From Pseudovibrio sp. M1P-2-3 (GTDB lineage: Bacteria > Pseudomonadota > Alphaproteobacteria > Rhizobiales > Stappiaceae), in NCBI RefSeq assembly GCF_031501865.1, contig NZ_JARRCW010000001.1, positions 443,001 through 507,000 on the forward strand: a DNA stretch of 64,000 bases, read 5' to 3'. Below the pieces are notes generated by a model that was given only the letters and a program-made list of their open reading frames with translations, had not been told where the DNA came from and ran no database searches. The position numbers were made by a program, and so were the translations under genes. This document shows positions 52,050 to 60,863 of the stretch, piece after piece; the first letter of the stretch is position 1, and each line of letters opens with the position of its first letter.

Positions 52050-53213
52050 ATGAAAATCTCCAAGCGAAAGATAACGGGCTTAAAGGGCAGGGAAACCTAT
52101 ATATCTCTTGTTACTTCCAGCGCGTATCCTTGGAGAACGGGAACCTCTATTAACACCTTGTGGCGGGCGAAGTCTCTCTCTGACCACGGGTATACTGTTA
52201 CTTTGTATCTTCCCTGGCTGGAAGAAACTGATCAAAAGCATGCTTTCCAAAATGGAGAGATATTCAAAACGCAGGAAGAGCAAACTGATCTCATACGAAA
52301 ATTTATGGAAATCGAGGAATTGAATTTTGAGCTGAAGTACTATCCAGCCTATTTCCACCGGACATACAAATCAATTTTTACCAATGCGCCCTTCAGAAGG
52401 GTTATTGAAAAATGTGATTATCTTCTCGTTGAAGATGTGGACCATCTGCAAGCCTTCAACCCACTGGATAATTATAGGAAACTGGCTGGAGTTGCAGTAG
52501 GAATACTGCATACGAACTATTCGCAGTACATCGCTTCGAACCGGAAACAAAAAGGCATTGTTCCTCTTTGGTTTATTCAAACCTACCTAAGAATTTCACT
52601 GTTGCGCCATTGTGATGCAGTGGTGGCTCTTAGCTCTGCGTTGTACAAGGTTTTCCGAGAGGCGGCTGTAGTCCCTATTAACGGTATTCCTCAGCGCTTT
52701 TTTCTGGAAAACACCCCCACTAAAAAGTCCGCTTATTTTTGCGGTAAGCTCATAAAAGAAAAGGGCTTGTTTGATCTCCTTGATCTCGTATCTCACCTTC
52801 CTTTCAAGCTGGATCTGGACCTTTATGGTATAGAAGGGAACCTTGCTGCGCTCACTGACTATGCGGCGCACAAGAACCTGGAATTTTCTTATAAGGGTAT
52901 AACAGCTCAGCCCCACGTTGACCTCGCAGCCTATAAAATCTTCATAAACCCTTCAAAAAGTGAGGTTTTTTGTACCACAACTGCGGAAGCGCTGGCCATG
53001 GGCAAGTTTGTGATTATTCCTCGGCATAAGAGCAACCTTTATTTTTGTAAGTTCAAGAACTGCCTTACATATGTGAGTACCCGTGAATTTGTGGAGGTGG
53101 TCACCTATGCGCTCAATCACGAGCCAGAGCAGGATGCCCATCTGGTGGATCTGTCTTGGGAGAAAGCAACGGGCCGTCTTTTGGATTTTTTGCGGACCGT
53201 AAAGAGAAGGTGA
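52050..53213 (+). CDS. DGD-like glycosyltransferase (digalactosyldiacylglycerol synthase-type, GT4)
   Basis: Several segments match the pattern of plant DGD1/DGD2 enzymes: SAYPWRTGTSINTLWRAKSL near the N-terminus, LPWLEETDQ, EEQ, YYPAYFHRTYKSI, ILHTNYSQY, GKLIKEKGLFDLL, INPSKSEVFCTTTAEALAMGK and FKNCLTY. The last part is the nucleotide-sugar site with the Glu of the GT4 family. The 387 residues lack the long N-terminal extension of DGD1, like the compact DGD2. Plant enzymes transfer galactose from UDP-Gal to galactosyl-diacylglycerol. The bacterial substrate is inferred. It is preceded by a sulfotransferase-like gene with similar low GC. Confidence 0.8.
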   Translation: MKISKRKITGLKGRETYISLVTSSAYPWRTGTSINTLWRAKSLSDHGYTVTLYLPWLEETDQKHAFQNGEIFKTQEEQTDLIRKFMEIEELNFELKYYPAYFHRTYKSIFTNAPFRRVIEKCDYLLVEDVDHLQAFNPLDNYRKLAGVAVGILHTNYSQYIASNRKQKGIVPLWFIQTYLRISLLRHCDAVVALSSALYKVFREAAVVPINGIPQRFFLENTPTKKSAYFCGKLIKEKGLFDLLDLVSHLPFKLDLDLYGIEGNLAALTDYAAHKNLEFSYKGITAQPHVDLAAYKIFINPSKSEVFCTTTAEALAMGKFVIIPRHKSNLYFCKFKNCLTYVSTREFVEVVTYALNHEPEQDAHLVDLSWEKATGRLLDFLRTVKRR

Positions 53214-53317
53214 ACAAGCTTTCGGGAGGTCAGGGGGCCTGTTATCTGGTTGCGGGCTTGTACTTCCCTGAAATACTTATAGAAACAGCTAAGTTGTAAA
53301 ACCTGTCGAGGATTGCC

Positions 53318-54910
53318 TTGGAAACGCGCTCATCAACGAAGGGGATGGTTGTTGCCCCGCACACACTTGCAGCGGAAGCAGGTGCTGAAATTTTAAGATC
53401 GGGCGGCACGGCCTTTGATGCCATGATCGCGGCTGCAGCAACTATTGCGGTTGTGTATCCTCATATGAACAGTTTGGGCGGTGACGGGTTCTGGCTGGTG
53501 AGCGAACCGGGAAGACCGCCGAAAGTGATCGAGGCTTGTGGCCCCGCAGGCAGCAAAGCCACTGCCGCGTTTTATCAAGGAAAGGGTTTTGGCGAAATCC
53601 CGGTACGCGGTCCTCTGGCTGCCCTCACGGTGGCAGGTGTTGTTGGCGGTTGGCAGAAAGCCCATGAAATAGCCAGTGCGATTGGTGGCGGCCTGCCACT
53701 GCGCGACTTGCTGGGTTTTGCGATCGGGCACGCCAAGGCCGGCTCGCCTGTTTCCCGCTCACAAGCCCGTCTCACCCGGCAGCACTTGGAGGCCTTAAAG
53801 CAAGCGCCGGGGTTTGCTCAGGTGTTTTTGAAAAATGGGGAGGAGCTGCCAGAGGAAGGGGAGCTTCAAAAGCAGCCTCGTCTGGCGGATACGCTGGATC
53901 ACCTTGCCCATGAAGGACTTGAGGAATTCTACCGCGGTGATGTGGGGGCTTCCATTTCAGATGATCTGGAGGAAATGGGTGCTCCGCTCACGCGGGCGGA
54001 CCTGCAAGCCTATCGGGCGCAGCTGCGCAACCCGCTTAAACTGCGCACCAGCTTAGGCACGTTATATAATGCACCGCCGCCAACCCAAGGCCTAGCCTCC
54101 CTTGCAATCCTCGGAATATTCGATGAGCTTAAAGCCTGTAGGCCAGAAAGCACCGAGTATTTTCACGGGTTAGTCGAGGCTACAAAGAAAGCCTATATCC
54201 TGCGGGACAGGGTGGCGACCGACCCGCGCTATAGCGCGGAAGACCCGAAGGCTTACCTTACACAAAAGTGGATGGCTGCCAGCGCTGATGAGATCAACGC
54301 TAAAAAGGCGGCACCGTGGCCGCATCAGTCTCAAAAAGGCGATACCGTCTGGATGGGCGCCGTGGATAGTGCTGGGCGCAGTGTCTCGTATATTCAGTCT
54401 ATTTACTGGGAGTTCGGGTCCGGATGCGTGCTGCCACACACCGGAATTACATGGCAAAACAGGGGCTCCAGTTTTCAGCTTCATCCGGAAAAGCCTCAGT
54501 TTCTGCTCCCGGGTCGTTTGCCGTTCCACACACTGAACCCCGCAATGGCTCGTTTGGATGATGGACGCACCATGGTCTACGGTACCATGGGCGGAGAGGG
54601 GCAGCCACAAACACAAGCGGCGATCTTTACACGGGCTGTGCTACACGGCTTGGAACCTGCACAGGCCATTACAGCACCGCGCTGGTTGCTAGGCCGCACA
54701 TGGGGCGGTGATGAAACGTGCTTGCGGGTAGAAAACCGCTTTGACGGGGAGGCTTTGCGTGGTCTGGACCGGCTTGGTCATGAAATTGAGGTGTTGGATG
54801 AAGATTACAGCGACACAATGGGCCACGCGGGCATGATCATCGGCCCCCAAAAAGGCCAGTTGCTCGGCGCACACGACATCCGTGCCGATGGCGGGGCCGA
54901 GATTGGCTGA
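53318..54910 (+). CDS. Gamma-glutamyltransferase-family protein
   Basis: The start is TTG 53318 with GAGGA upstream. The pattern MVVAPHTLAAEAGAEILRSGGTAFDA at the N-terminus, NSLGGDGF, and the predicted autoprocessing nucleophile T343 in GDTVWMGAVD follow the GGT family. TMGGEGQPQ near residue 427 matches the small-subunit substrate loop. No signal peptide is present, unlike periplasmic GGTs, so a cytoplasmic or alternative substrate is possible (many relatives act on acylated or oxamate-type compounds). It stands alone. Confidence 0.85.
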   Translation: METRSSTKGMVVAPHTLAAEAGAEILRSGGTAFDAMIAAAATIAVVYPHMNSLGGDGFWLVSEPGRPPKVIEACGPAGSKATAAFYQGKGFGEIPVRGPLAALTVAGVVGGWQKAHEIASAIGGGLPLRDLLGFAIGHAKAGSPVSRSQARLTRQHLEALKQAPGFAQVFLKNGEELPEEGELQKQPRLADTLDHLAHEGLEEFYRGDVGASISDDLEEMGAPLTRADLQAYRAQLRNPLKLRTSLGTLYNAPPPTQGLASLAILGIFDELKACRPESTEYFHGLVEATKKAYILRDRVATDPRYSAEDPKAYLTQKWMAASADEINAKKAAPWPHQSQKGDTVWMGAVDSAGRSVSYIQSIYWEFGSGCVLPHTGITWQNRGSSFQLHPEKPQFLLPGRLPFHTLNPAMARLDDGRTMVYGTMGGEGQPQTQAAIFTRAVLHGLEPAQAITAPRWLLGRTWGGDETCLRVENRFDGEALRGLDRLGHEIEVLDEDYSDTMGHAGMIIGPQKGQLLGAHDIRADGGAEIG

Positions 54911-54952
54911 TTGGTGCCACCTGAGCCACAAAAACGGCTCAATGTAAATAAG

Positions 54953-54986
54953 CTAGAGCGCGCTGCGTGAACGCGGTGTGCTCTAA
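54953..54986. repeat. Dispersed palindromic repeat (copy D, short)
   Basis: CTAGAGCGCGCTGCGTGAAC, then GCGGTGTGCTCTAA resembles the left ends of copies B and C (GAGC...TGCGTTCA...GCTCTAA). It is the shortest copy, downstream of the GGT-family gene. Confidence 0.5.
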
Positions 54987-55094
54987 AAACCATCTCCGGC
55001 GCCCCGCATCAGGGATTTACCGGAAAACTCTCCCGTGAAGTACGTTGAATGGGCATCCAAGCTTCTAATAGTGTTGATTGGATGCTGTGAAATA

Positions 55095-55122
55095 AAACGA
55101 GAGGGGAGTAGCCCTCTCGTTT
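55095..55122 (-). terminator. Terminator of the Leu/Phe-type dehydrogenase gene
   Basis: AAACGAGAGGG (55095-55105) and CCCTCTCGTTT (55112-55122) form an 11-bp stem with a 6-base loop. On the minus strand TTTTATTTC follows, 45 bases after the gene stop. A second inverted repeat, GCATCCAA/TTGGATGC (55053-55085), lies just beyond. Confidence 0.85.
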
Positions 55123-55166
55123 GGTGTGAAACCGGTATCAGTTTCAGCGTTTTTTGCTAATGGGCC

Positions 55167-56273
55167 TTAAGCGTCCGTCATAGCCTTTTTATCCTTACCC
55201 GCAGCAATGATTTCCATGGCCATGTGGTCGGCAATCAGGCTTGTTGGCTGGTTTTCCTTGGCAGCTCGATCGAAGATCTTGGTCAAGGTATCTCCGATTG
55301 CGTCCACCTGCTGGCGCACATAGGTGTCGTCTGTATCACCGGGTTTGGCAAGGCCGATGGAGATGACGCCGCCGGCGTTGATCACATAATCAGGGGCCCA
55401 TAAAATGCCGCGCTGGTGCAACGCTTCCCCATCGTCGGGGGAGGCAAGCTGGTTGTTGGCCGCACCGCTGATAATGGAGGCTTTGATTTCCCTGATAGTT
55501 TTGGGGGTCAGGTCCGCCCCAAGGGCGCAAGGGGCGAATATGTCCACATCTGCCTTGTGGGCTTCGCTGGTTTCAACTTGTGTTGCACCCAGCTCATTTA
55601 CCATGCGCTCAAGGTTTGGCTTGTAAACATCGGCGACCCACAGCTTGGCCCCTTCTGCATGGGCAAGGCGTGCAACGGTTGCTCCGACACTTCCCGTTCC
55701 TTTTACGCAAATTCTAAGCCCCTTCAGGTTGCTGCTGCCGAATTTGTGGCGGGCCGCAGCTTTCAGGCCCATGTAAACGCCCTGTGCCGTGTAGGGGGAA
55801 GGGTTACCCAGCCCGCGGGCCTTGGTGCCGCCAGCATGGGCTGTCTGGGTGCTGATGATTTCCAGATCCCTGTCGCTCATGCCCACATCTTCAGCGGTAA
55901 TGTAAGAGCCTGCCATACGGTCAATGTGGCGGCCTAAGGCAACGAGCATCTCCGGCGTTTTTTGTGTTTTCGCATCGGCGATGACAACGGCTTTTCCCCC
56001 TCCCATGGGCAAACCCGCCAGCGCATTTTTGTAGCTCATTCCCTTTGACAGGCGCAGGGCATCTGTCAGGGCCTCCCCGGAATTTGCATAGGGCCACATG
56101 CGGCATCCCCCCAGAGCCGGTCCCAGCGTTGTGTCGTGAACTGCAATGATGGCTTGAAGGCTGGAGGCCGTATCGTTTGCAAAGACAACTTGCTCGTGCC
56201 CATCAAATTCAGGGTGGTCAAAGGGGGTATGGGGATTTGAAATAGATAGAGGTTTTGTCATTGGCGCGTTCAT
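55167..56273 (-). CDS. Leucine/phenylalanine-type amino-acid dehydrogenase
   Basis: The start is ATG 56273 (MNAPMTKP), directly after GGGAGGAAAC. The Glu/Leu/Phe/Val dehydrogenase pattern is clear: LGPALGGCRMW (51-60), SYKNALAGLPMGGGKAV with catalytic-type K82 and K94, and the NAD-binding GTGSVGATVARLAH. The short form of 368 residues and MGGGKAV place it with leucine and phenylalanine dehydrogenases rather than glutamate dehydrogenase. It would interconvert branched-chain or aromatic amino acids and their 2-oxo acids with NAD. The neighbouring TRAP transporter for oxo-acid-type substrates makes a link possible, but they are divergent. Confidence 0.9.
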   Translation of the reverse strand: MNAPMTKPLSISNPHTPFDHPEFDGHEQVVFANDTASSLQAIIAVHDTTLGPALGGCRMWPYANSGEALTDALRLSKGMSYKNALAGLPMGGGKAVVIADAKTQKTPEMLVALGRHIDRMAGSYITAEDVGMSDRDLEIISTQTAHAGGTKARGLGNPSPYTAQGVYMGLKAAARHKFGSSNLKGLRICVKGTGSVGATVARLAHAEGAKLWVADVYKPNLERMVNELGATQVETSEAHKADVDIFAPCALGADLTPKTIREIKASIISGAANNQLASPDDGEALHQRGILWAPDYVINAGGVISIGLAKPGDTDDTYVRQQVDAIGDTLTKIFDRAAKENQPTSLIADHMAMEIIAAGKDKKAMTDA

Positions 56274-57045
56274 GTTTCCTCCCGTACATAATCTCAGAAG
56301 GAATTTATAGTCCATCGCTAAGGCGATTTCTGGCTCAATATGACAGATTTTTAATGTTCATCGAAATTATAAATTCAAAAATGGTCAATATCTGGAAATC
56401 TTCACCTATAGCGTTCTGGAGCTGAGGAATGCACCTTTATGCTTTGGTCTTCTCTTAGTGTGCCTTTGTGGTTCGCGCTGTTCGGCATGGGCGCGCGACC
56501 ATAAACTGTTTATGACGGCCTGTGAGAAAACTTGGAAAACCACCCGTTCCATTGCCCGTATTTTCGGCAGTTTTAAAGTAACTGCAGGCGCTTCTGGTAT
56601 TGGAGATACTCAAGGGTGTGGACCCCAGAAAAACTAATTACAAAATATGATCTATGAAATACAGCTGGGTTTTCTTGCGGAGTTTTCTGTTAAGTTTCTT
56701 ATACTTTTAATTTATTTTTTCGAATTGCGATTTTCTTCGTATTTTCACTAGGTAATCTTTGTATATTGAGACACAATTACTAGGAAAAAGATATTTAACA
56801 AAAGTACAGGACAGCCTCTCTTTCTGATAGTTTCTAAAATGATGAAAAAAATAGCAGATTAATGCAGAAATTTACCTTGTAAAATAATTCGTAGAAAGCG
56901 TTTCGGTTTTGCTTGTATCTGGTCTCTGGATGCGCTTTAAAAAAGTAATGTAAAAAATCGCAATATAAGATTGTGCTATGAGGTGGGAGAATATCGGGTT
57001 TTCACCTCAAAAGACTGCCTTAAGAAACCCGTGGGAGGAGTTTTT
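56274..57045. other. AT-rich divergent promoter region of the TRAP operon
   Basis: About 770 bases without a credible gene separate the dehydrogenase (minus) from the TRAP operon (plus). A 25-codon in-frame extension upstream of the TRAP start is not counted because GGGAGGAG marks ATG 57046. The middle, about 56640-56960, is very AT-rich. Promoters for both sides should lie here; no specific operator stands out. Confidence 0.5.
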
Positions 57046-58137
57046 ATGGATCGTCGTAGTTTTTTGAAAAACGCTGGTTTGGCCGCAGGGGCAACTGCTG
57101 GAGCTTCAACCCTTGCCGCGCCGGCATTGGCGCAAGGTAAGCGCGAGCTGAAAATGGTGACAACATGGCCGAAGAATTTTCCGGGCCTTGGCACAGGAGC
57201 GCAGCGCGTTGCAGACCGCATCACCGCCTCGTCCGGTGGCCGTCTCTCCGTGAAGCTTTATGCTGCCGGTGAACTGGTTCCAGCCTTTGAAAGTTTCGAT
57301 GCAGTGTCCAGCGGCACCGCCGATCTTTATCACGGCGCTGAATATTACTGGCAGGGCAAGCATAAGGCCTTCAACTTCTTCACATCCGTTCCAATGGGCC
57401 TGACAGCGAACGAGCTGGATGCGTGGATCAACATTGGCGGTGGTCAACAGCTTTGGGACGAGCTTGCAGGCGAGTTTAACATCAAGCCGTTCATGGCAGG
57501 CAACACCGGTCTGCAAATGGGGGGCTGGTTCAACAAGGAAGTGAACTCCCTTGAAGACCTGAAGGGCTTGAAAATGCGCATGCCGGGCCTTGGCGGCGAA
57601 GTGTTGCGCCGCTTGGGTGCCACTGCTGTTGCGCTGCCGGGCGGTGAAATTTTCCCAGCTCTCCAGTCAGGTGCTATTGATGCGACCGAGTGGGTTGGCC
57701 CTTGGAACGATCTGGCCTTTGGTTTTTACAAGGTTGCCAAGTTCTATTATTACCCCGGCTTCCATGAGCCAGGTGCCGGCCTTTCATGCGGCGTGAACAA
57801 AGAGCTCTGGGAAAGTTTTTCAGAAGAAGATCAAGCCATTGTCCAAAACGCTTGTATGGCGGAAAACAACTACATGTTCTCCGAGTTCAACTGGAACAAC
57901 GGTGCAGCGCTGGAAACACTGGTCAAGAAACATGATGTTCAGCTGAAGAAGTTCCCTGATCCGGTGTTTGACGCTATTGCAGGTGTCTCTGAAAATGTCG
58001 TGAAGGAAGCAGGTCAGACCGATGATCTGTCCAGACGCATTTATGAGAGCTACATCAAAGCCCGCTCCGAAGTTGGTGAATGGGACAAGATTTCCGAGGG
58101 TGCTTACCTTGAAGCCCGCGAGCGCGTTCTGGGCTAG
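57046..58137 (+). CDS. TRAP transporter substrate-binding protein (TakP/FcbT1-like)
   Basis: The protein starts at ATG 57046 after GGGAGGAG. It has a Tat-type signal (MDRRSFLKNAGLAAG, cleavage after about ALA, residue 28). The mature part matches TakP of Rhodobacter along its length: WPKNFPGLGTGAQ, SAGELVPAFE-type, YYWQGK, NTGLQMGGWFNKE, the R-containing GLKMRMPG and ATEWVGPWND. TakP binds 2-oxo acids such as pyruvate or 2-oxobutyrate via a sodium bridge. A monocarboxylate 2-oxo acid is therefore the likely ligand. A strong hairpin separates it from the membrane genes, as usual for abundant binding proteins. Confidence 0.92.
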   Translation: MDRRSFLKNAGLAAGATAGASTLAAPALAQGKRELKMVTTWPKNFPGLGTGAQRVADRITASSGGRLSVKLYAAGELVPAFESFDAVSSGTADLYHGAEYYWQGKHKAFNFFTSVPMGLTANELDAWINIGGGQQLWDELAGEFNIKPFMAGNTGLQMGGWFNKEVNSLEDLKGLKMRMPGLGGEVLRRLGATAVALPGGEIFPALQSGAIDATEWVGPWNDLAFGFYKVAKFYYYPGFHEPGAGLSCGVNKELWESFSEEDQAIVQNACMAENNYMFSEFNWNNGAALETLVKKHDVQLKKFPDPVFDAIAGVSENVVKEAGQTDDLSRRIYESYIKARSEVGEWDKISEGAYLEARERVLG

Positions 58138-58163
58138 CTGCACTTATTTTTAGGTGATGCGAT

Positions 58164-58189
58164 GGCTTTCCGCAGTCCTGCGGAAAGCC
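58164..58189 (+). promoter_or_regulatory. Intercistronic hairpin between TRAP binding protein and permease
   Basis: GGCTTTCCGCAG (58164-58175) and CTGCGGAAAGCC (58178-58189) are a 12-bp perfect inverted repeat with a 2-base gap. It is followed by GGTTTCTTTGG. It could shield or partly terminate the binding-protein mRNA, so that more of it is made than of the permeases. Confidence 0.7.
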
Positions 58190-58289
58190 GGTTTCTTTGG
58201 GGCCGGGAGGTGTTTGGCCCTTATTTTCTGAAGCTTTTCATAGATGTATTGGCAATGCTCTGGAATGGCTGCAACAAAAAGAGGCGGGG

Positions 58290-58823
58290 ATGCGCGCCCT
58301 CATGAATCTGATTACCGCTTTTAATAGTGGTGTGGGACGGACATGTGCCTGGCTGACGCTGGGAATTGTATTGGTCCAGTTTACTGTCGTGGTCATGCGC
58401 TATGTGTTTGGGCTTGGCTCCATCTGGATGCAGGAATCCATCACGTATATGCATGGGTTTTTGTTCATGCTGGCAGCGGCCTACACCTTGAGTGTTGATG
58501 GGCATGTGCGGGTGGATATATTTTACCGCGATGCCAATCCGAAGGCCAAAGCCCTCGTGGATTTGCTGGGCTGTATCTTTTTCCTTCTGCCTATGTGCGC
58601 TGTTATTGTGGATGTGTCGTGGGGCTATGTTGTCAGCTCCTGGGAAATCCTGGAGGGGTCTCAGGAAACCTCTGGCATTCAGGGGCGCTACTTGCTTAAA
58701 AGTGCTATTGTCGCCTTTGCGGTGATGATTGGCTTGCAGGGCATCGCCATTATCATTCGCGCCAGTTACGCTCTGCGGGGCGATAAAGAAGCTCTGGAGA
58801 GCTTCAAAATCAGTCAGGAGTAA
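58290..58823 (+). CDS. TRAP transporter small membrane subunit (DctQ type)
   Basis: The start is ATG 58290 (MRALMNLI), with GAGGCGGGG upstream; an upstream frame to 58197 is not needed. The 177-residue protein has four membrane helices, with SIWMQESITYMHGFLFMLAAAYTL in the second and VDGHVRVDIFY as the cytoplasmic loop, features of DctQ-family proteins. The C-terminal tail is charged. It overlaps the large permease gene by one base (TAATG). It acts with the DctM protein in the inner membrane. Confidence 0.9.
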   Translation: MRALMNLITAFNSGVGRTCAWLTLGIVLVQFTVVVMRYVFGLGSIWMQESITYMHGFLFMLAAAYTLSVDGHVRVDIFYRDANPKAKALVDLLGCIFFLLPMCAVIVDVSWGYVVSSWEILEGSQETSGIQGRYLLKSAIVAFAVMIGLQGIAIIIRASYALRGDKEALESFKISQE

Positions 58824-60409
58824 TGGAGATGGACGGTATCCTTCATTCTCTTGATATACTTATGTTTGCAGCTGCCTGTATCTGCCTTATGGCCGGTTTT
58901 CCGGTCGCCTTTACTTTGGCGGGCGTTGCGCTCATTTTCGCTTTGATTTCAACTTTCTTTGGTGGTTCTGTCACCTTGGGGGCCATCCCCAGCCGCATCT
59001 TCGGCACCATGGTCAATGAAACGCTCATTGCCGTTCCCCTGTTCATCTTCATGGGTGTTATGCTGGAGCGCTCCAAAGTGGCTGAGGAGCTACTGGAGAC
59101 AATGGGCCGCCTGTTTGGCCGCATGCCCGGCGGACTTGGTATTTCCGTGTCCATCGTGGGCGCATTGCTTGCCGCCTCTACCGGCATCGTTGGTGCAACG
59201 GTGGTAACAATGGGCCTTTTGTCCCTGCCAACCATGCTGCGCAATGGCTACAGTCCGCGCGTTGCCTGCGGCTCCATTGCCGCCTCGGGTACACTGGGGC
59301 AGATCATTCCCCCGTCTATTGTACTGGTGTTTCTGGCGGACCAGCTTTCTAATGCCTATCAGACAGCGCAGCGGGAAATGGGTAACTGGTCACCGGAACC
59401 GTTCTCGGTAGGAGACCTGTTTGCCGGTGCCCTGCTGCCGGGTCTGTCGCTGGTGGGCCTTTATATTGCCTATCAGCTATTTGTGGCGTTTACCCAGCCC
59501 CATAAATCTCCGCCCATGCCGGAGCGGGAAGGGGACGCGCCTTCGCTTTCTCAGATTCTACATGCACTCATTCCGCCTGTGGCCCTGATTATCGCAGTTC
59601 TAGGCTCCATTTTGATGGGCATTGCCACGCCAACGGAAGCGGCCTCCGTGGGGGCTGTGGGGTCCATTTTGCTGGCAGGATACCGGCTGAACGAGCAGCG
59701 GGCATGGCCAATCTATGTGGCTGTGGTGTCCCTTGTGGGTGTATTGACTCTCACATCGTTTATGGACTTGCGCGTTGCCCGCAATGTCATACCCACCAAG
59801 GATATGATCGGCATAGTGCTTGCCGCCATTTTCTGTGCCGGTTTCACCTTTGGTATCCTTGTTTCTCTTTACAGGGTTCTGGCGAAAAAGGTCCTTGTTC
59901 CGGTGATGGAATCGACAACACAGATCACTTGTATGGTCTTTGTCATCCTCATCGGCGCAACGTTTTTCTCACTCATCTTCCGTGATCTGGGCGGGGAAGA
60001 GCTGGTGCACGATATCTTAAACGGCATTCCCGGCGGAGCCATTGGCGCCATTGTGGCGGTTATGGCGGTAATGTTTGTTCTGGGTTTCTTCCTTGATTTT
60101 CTGGAGATCGTGTTTGTTGTGGTTCCACTTGTGGCACCTGTTCTGTTGCAATTGGAAATGCCCAACGGCCAGCCCATGGATCCGGCGTGGCTTGGCGTGA
60201 TGATGGCAGTGAATCTGCAAACATCGTTCCTCACTCCGCCGTTCGGCTTTGCCCTGTTTTATCTGCGCGGTGTTGCGCCGCCCACGGTAAAGACCTCGGA
60301 TATTTATCTGGGCATCATTCCGTTTGTCCTCATTCAGGTCTTGATGCTGGTGATCCTGTGGTTCTTCCCTGTGCTGGCAACATGGCTGCCGGAAGTCATC
60401 TACGGATAG
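58823..60409 (+). CDS. TRAP transporter large permease (DctM/FcbT3 type)
   Basis: The 528-residue protein has about 12-14 hydrophobic helices. Typical segments are AGFPVAFTLAGVALIF, FIFMGVMLERSKVAEELLETM, LLAASTGIVGATVVTMGLL, ASGTLGQIIPPSIVLVFL and a long central loop near 195-250. It exceeds the usual ~430 residues, but that size fits the FcbT3 subgroup paired with TakP-like binding proteins. It moves the substrate with sodium. The ATG overlaps the DctQ stop by one base. A clear terminator lies downstream. Confidence 0.92.
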   Translation: MEMDGILHSLDILMFAAACICLMAGFPVAFTLAGVALIFALISTFFGGSVTLGAIPSRIFGTMVNETLIAVPLFIFMGVMLERSKVAEELLETMGRLFGRMPGGLGISVSIVGALLAASTGIVGATVVTMGLLSLPTMLRNGYSPRVACGSIAASGTLGQIIPPSIVLVFLADQLSNAYQTAQREMGNWSPEPFSVGDLFAGALLPGLSLVGLYIAYQLFVAFTQPHKSPPMPEREGDAPSLSQILHALIPPVALIIAVLGSILMGIATPTEAASVGAVGSILLAGYRLNEQRAWPIYVAVVSLVGVLTLTSFMDLRVARNVIPTKDMIGIVLAAIFCAGFTFGILVSLYRVLAKKVLVPVMESTTQITCMVFVILIGATFFSLIFRDLGGEELVHDILNGIPGGAIGAIVAVMAVMFVLGFFLDFLEIVFVVVPLVAPVLLQLEMPNGQPMDPAWLGVMMAVNLQTSFLTPPFGFALFYLRGVAPPTVKTSDIYLGIIPFVLIQVLMLVILWFFPVLATWLPEVIYG

Positions 60410-60431
60410 GGTGTTTCAAGATATGAATATT

Positions 60432-60463
60432 AAACCGCCGGAGGCTTCTTCGGCGGTTTTTTT
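60432..60463 (+). terminator. Terminator of the TRAP operon
   Basis: AACCGCCG (60433-60440) and CGGCGGTT (60451-60458) form an 8-bp stem, followed by a run of seven T, 23 bases after the large permease stop. Confidence 0.92.
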
Positions 60464-60827
60464 GTGCGCTGCTCAGCCTGTCTCGGCTCGCCCACCGTGC
60501 AGGGTATCCCATTGAAATCTATAGCATGGTAGCCGCAGTTCTCTTGTATGGGGTGGAGGGTGGTGGAAGCTTCCCTAACTGTTCTATTGCGATGCAAAAT
60601 AAAACTTAAAGCTTCTGTCGACTATAGTACAATAGATAATGTATTCCTATTGGATACTCTAGGTTTAAATGATTTGCTATTGGGTCTTACTAAAGTATAA
60701 TGTAGATAAAATGTGACTACTAGTTGAATGCGGTAGTCATATTTTTTGTTCTATTGCTGAGATTTTGGCTTGGGAGGGCGAGAATTTCATGTGCTGAGGT
60801 TCAATACTTTGGTTTGAAATAGAAAAA
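60464..60827. other. Gap before the acyl-CoA ligase operon
   Basis: No gene is visible. The right half is AT-rich and should contain the promoter for the acyl-CoA ligase operon; no clear -35/-10 pair can be chosen by eye. Confidence 0.45.
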
Positions 60828-60851
60828 CATGTTCTGCATGCATAGAACATG
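60828..60851 (+). promoter_or_regulatory. Perfect inverted repeat just before the acyl-CoA ligase start
   Basis: CATGTTCT (60828-60835) and AGAACATG (60844-60851) are exact complements separated by 8 bases that are themselves GCATGC-based. The element ends 13 bases before the ATG and abuts the ribosome site. It could be an operator for a dimeric repressor or a hairpin that controls translation. Confidence 0.55.
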
Positions 60852-60863
60852 AGGGGAGGGGGA

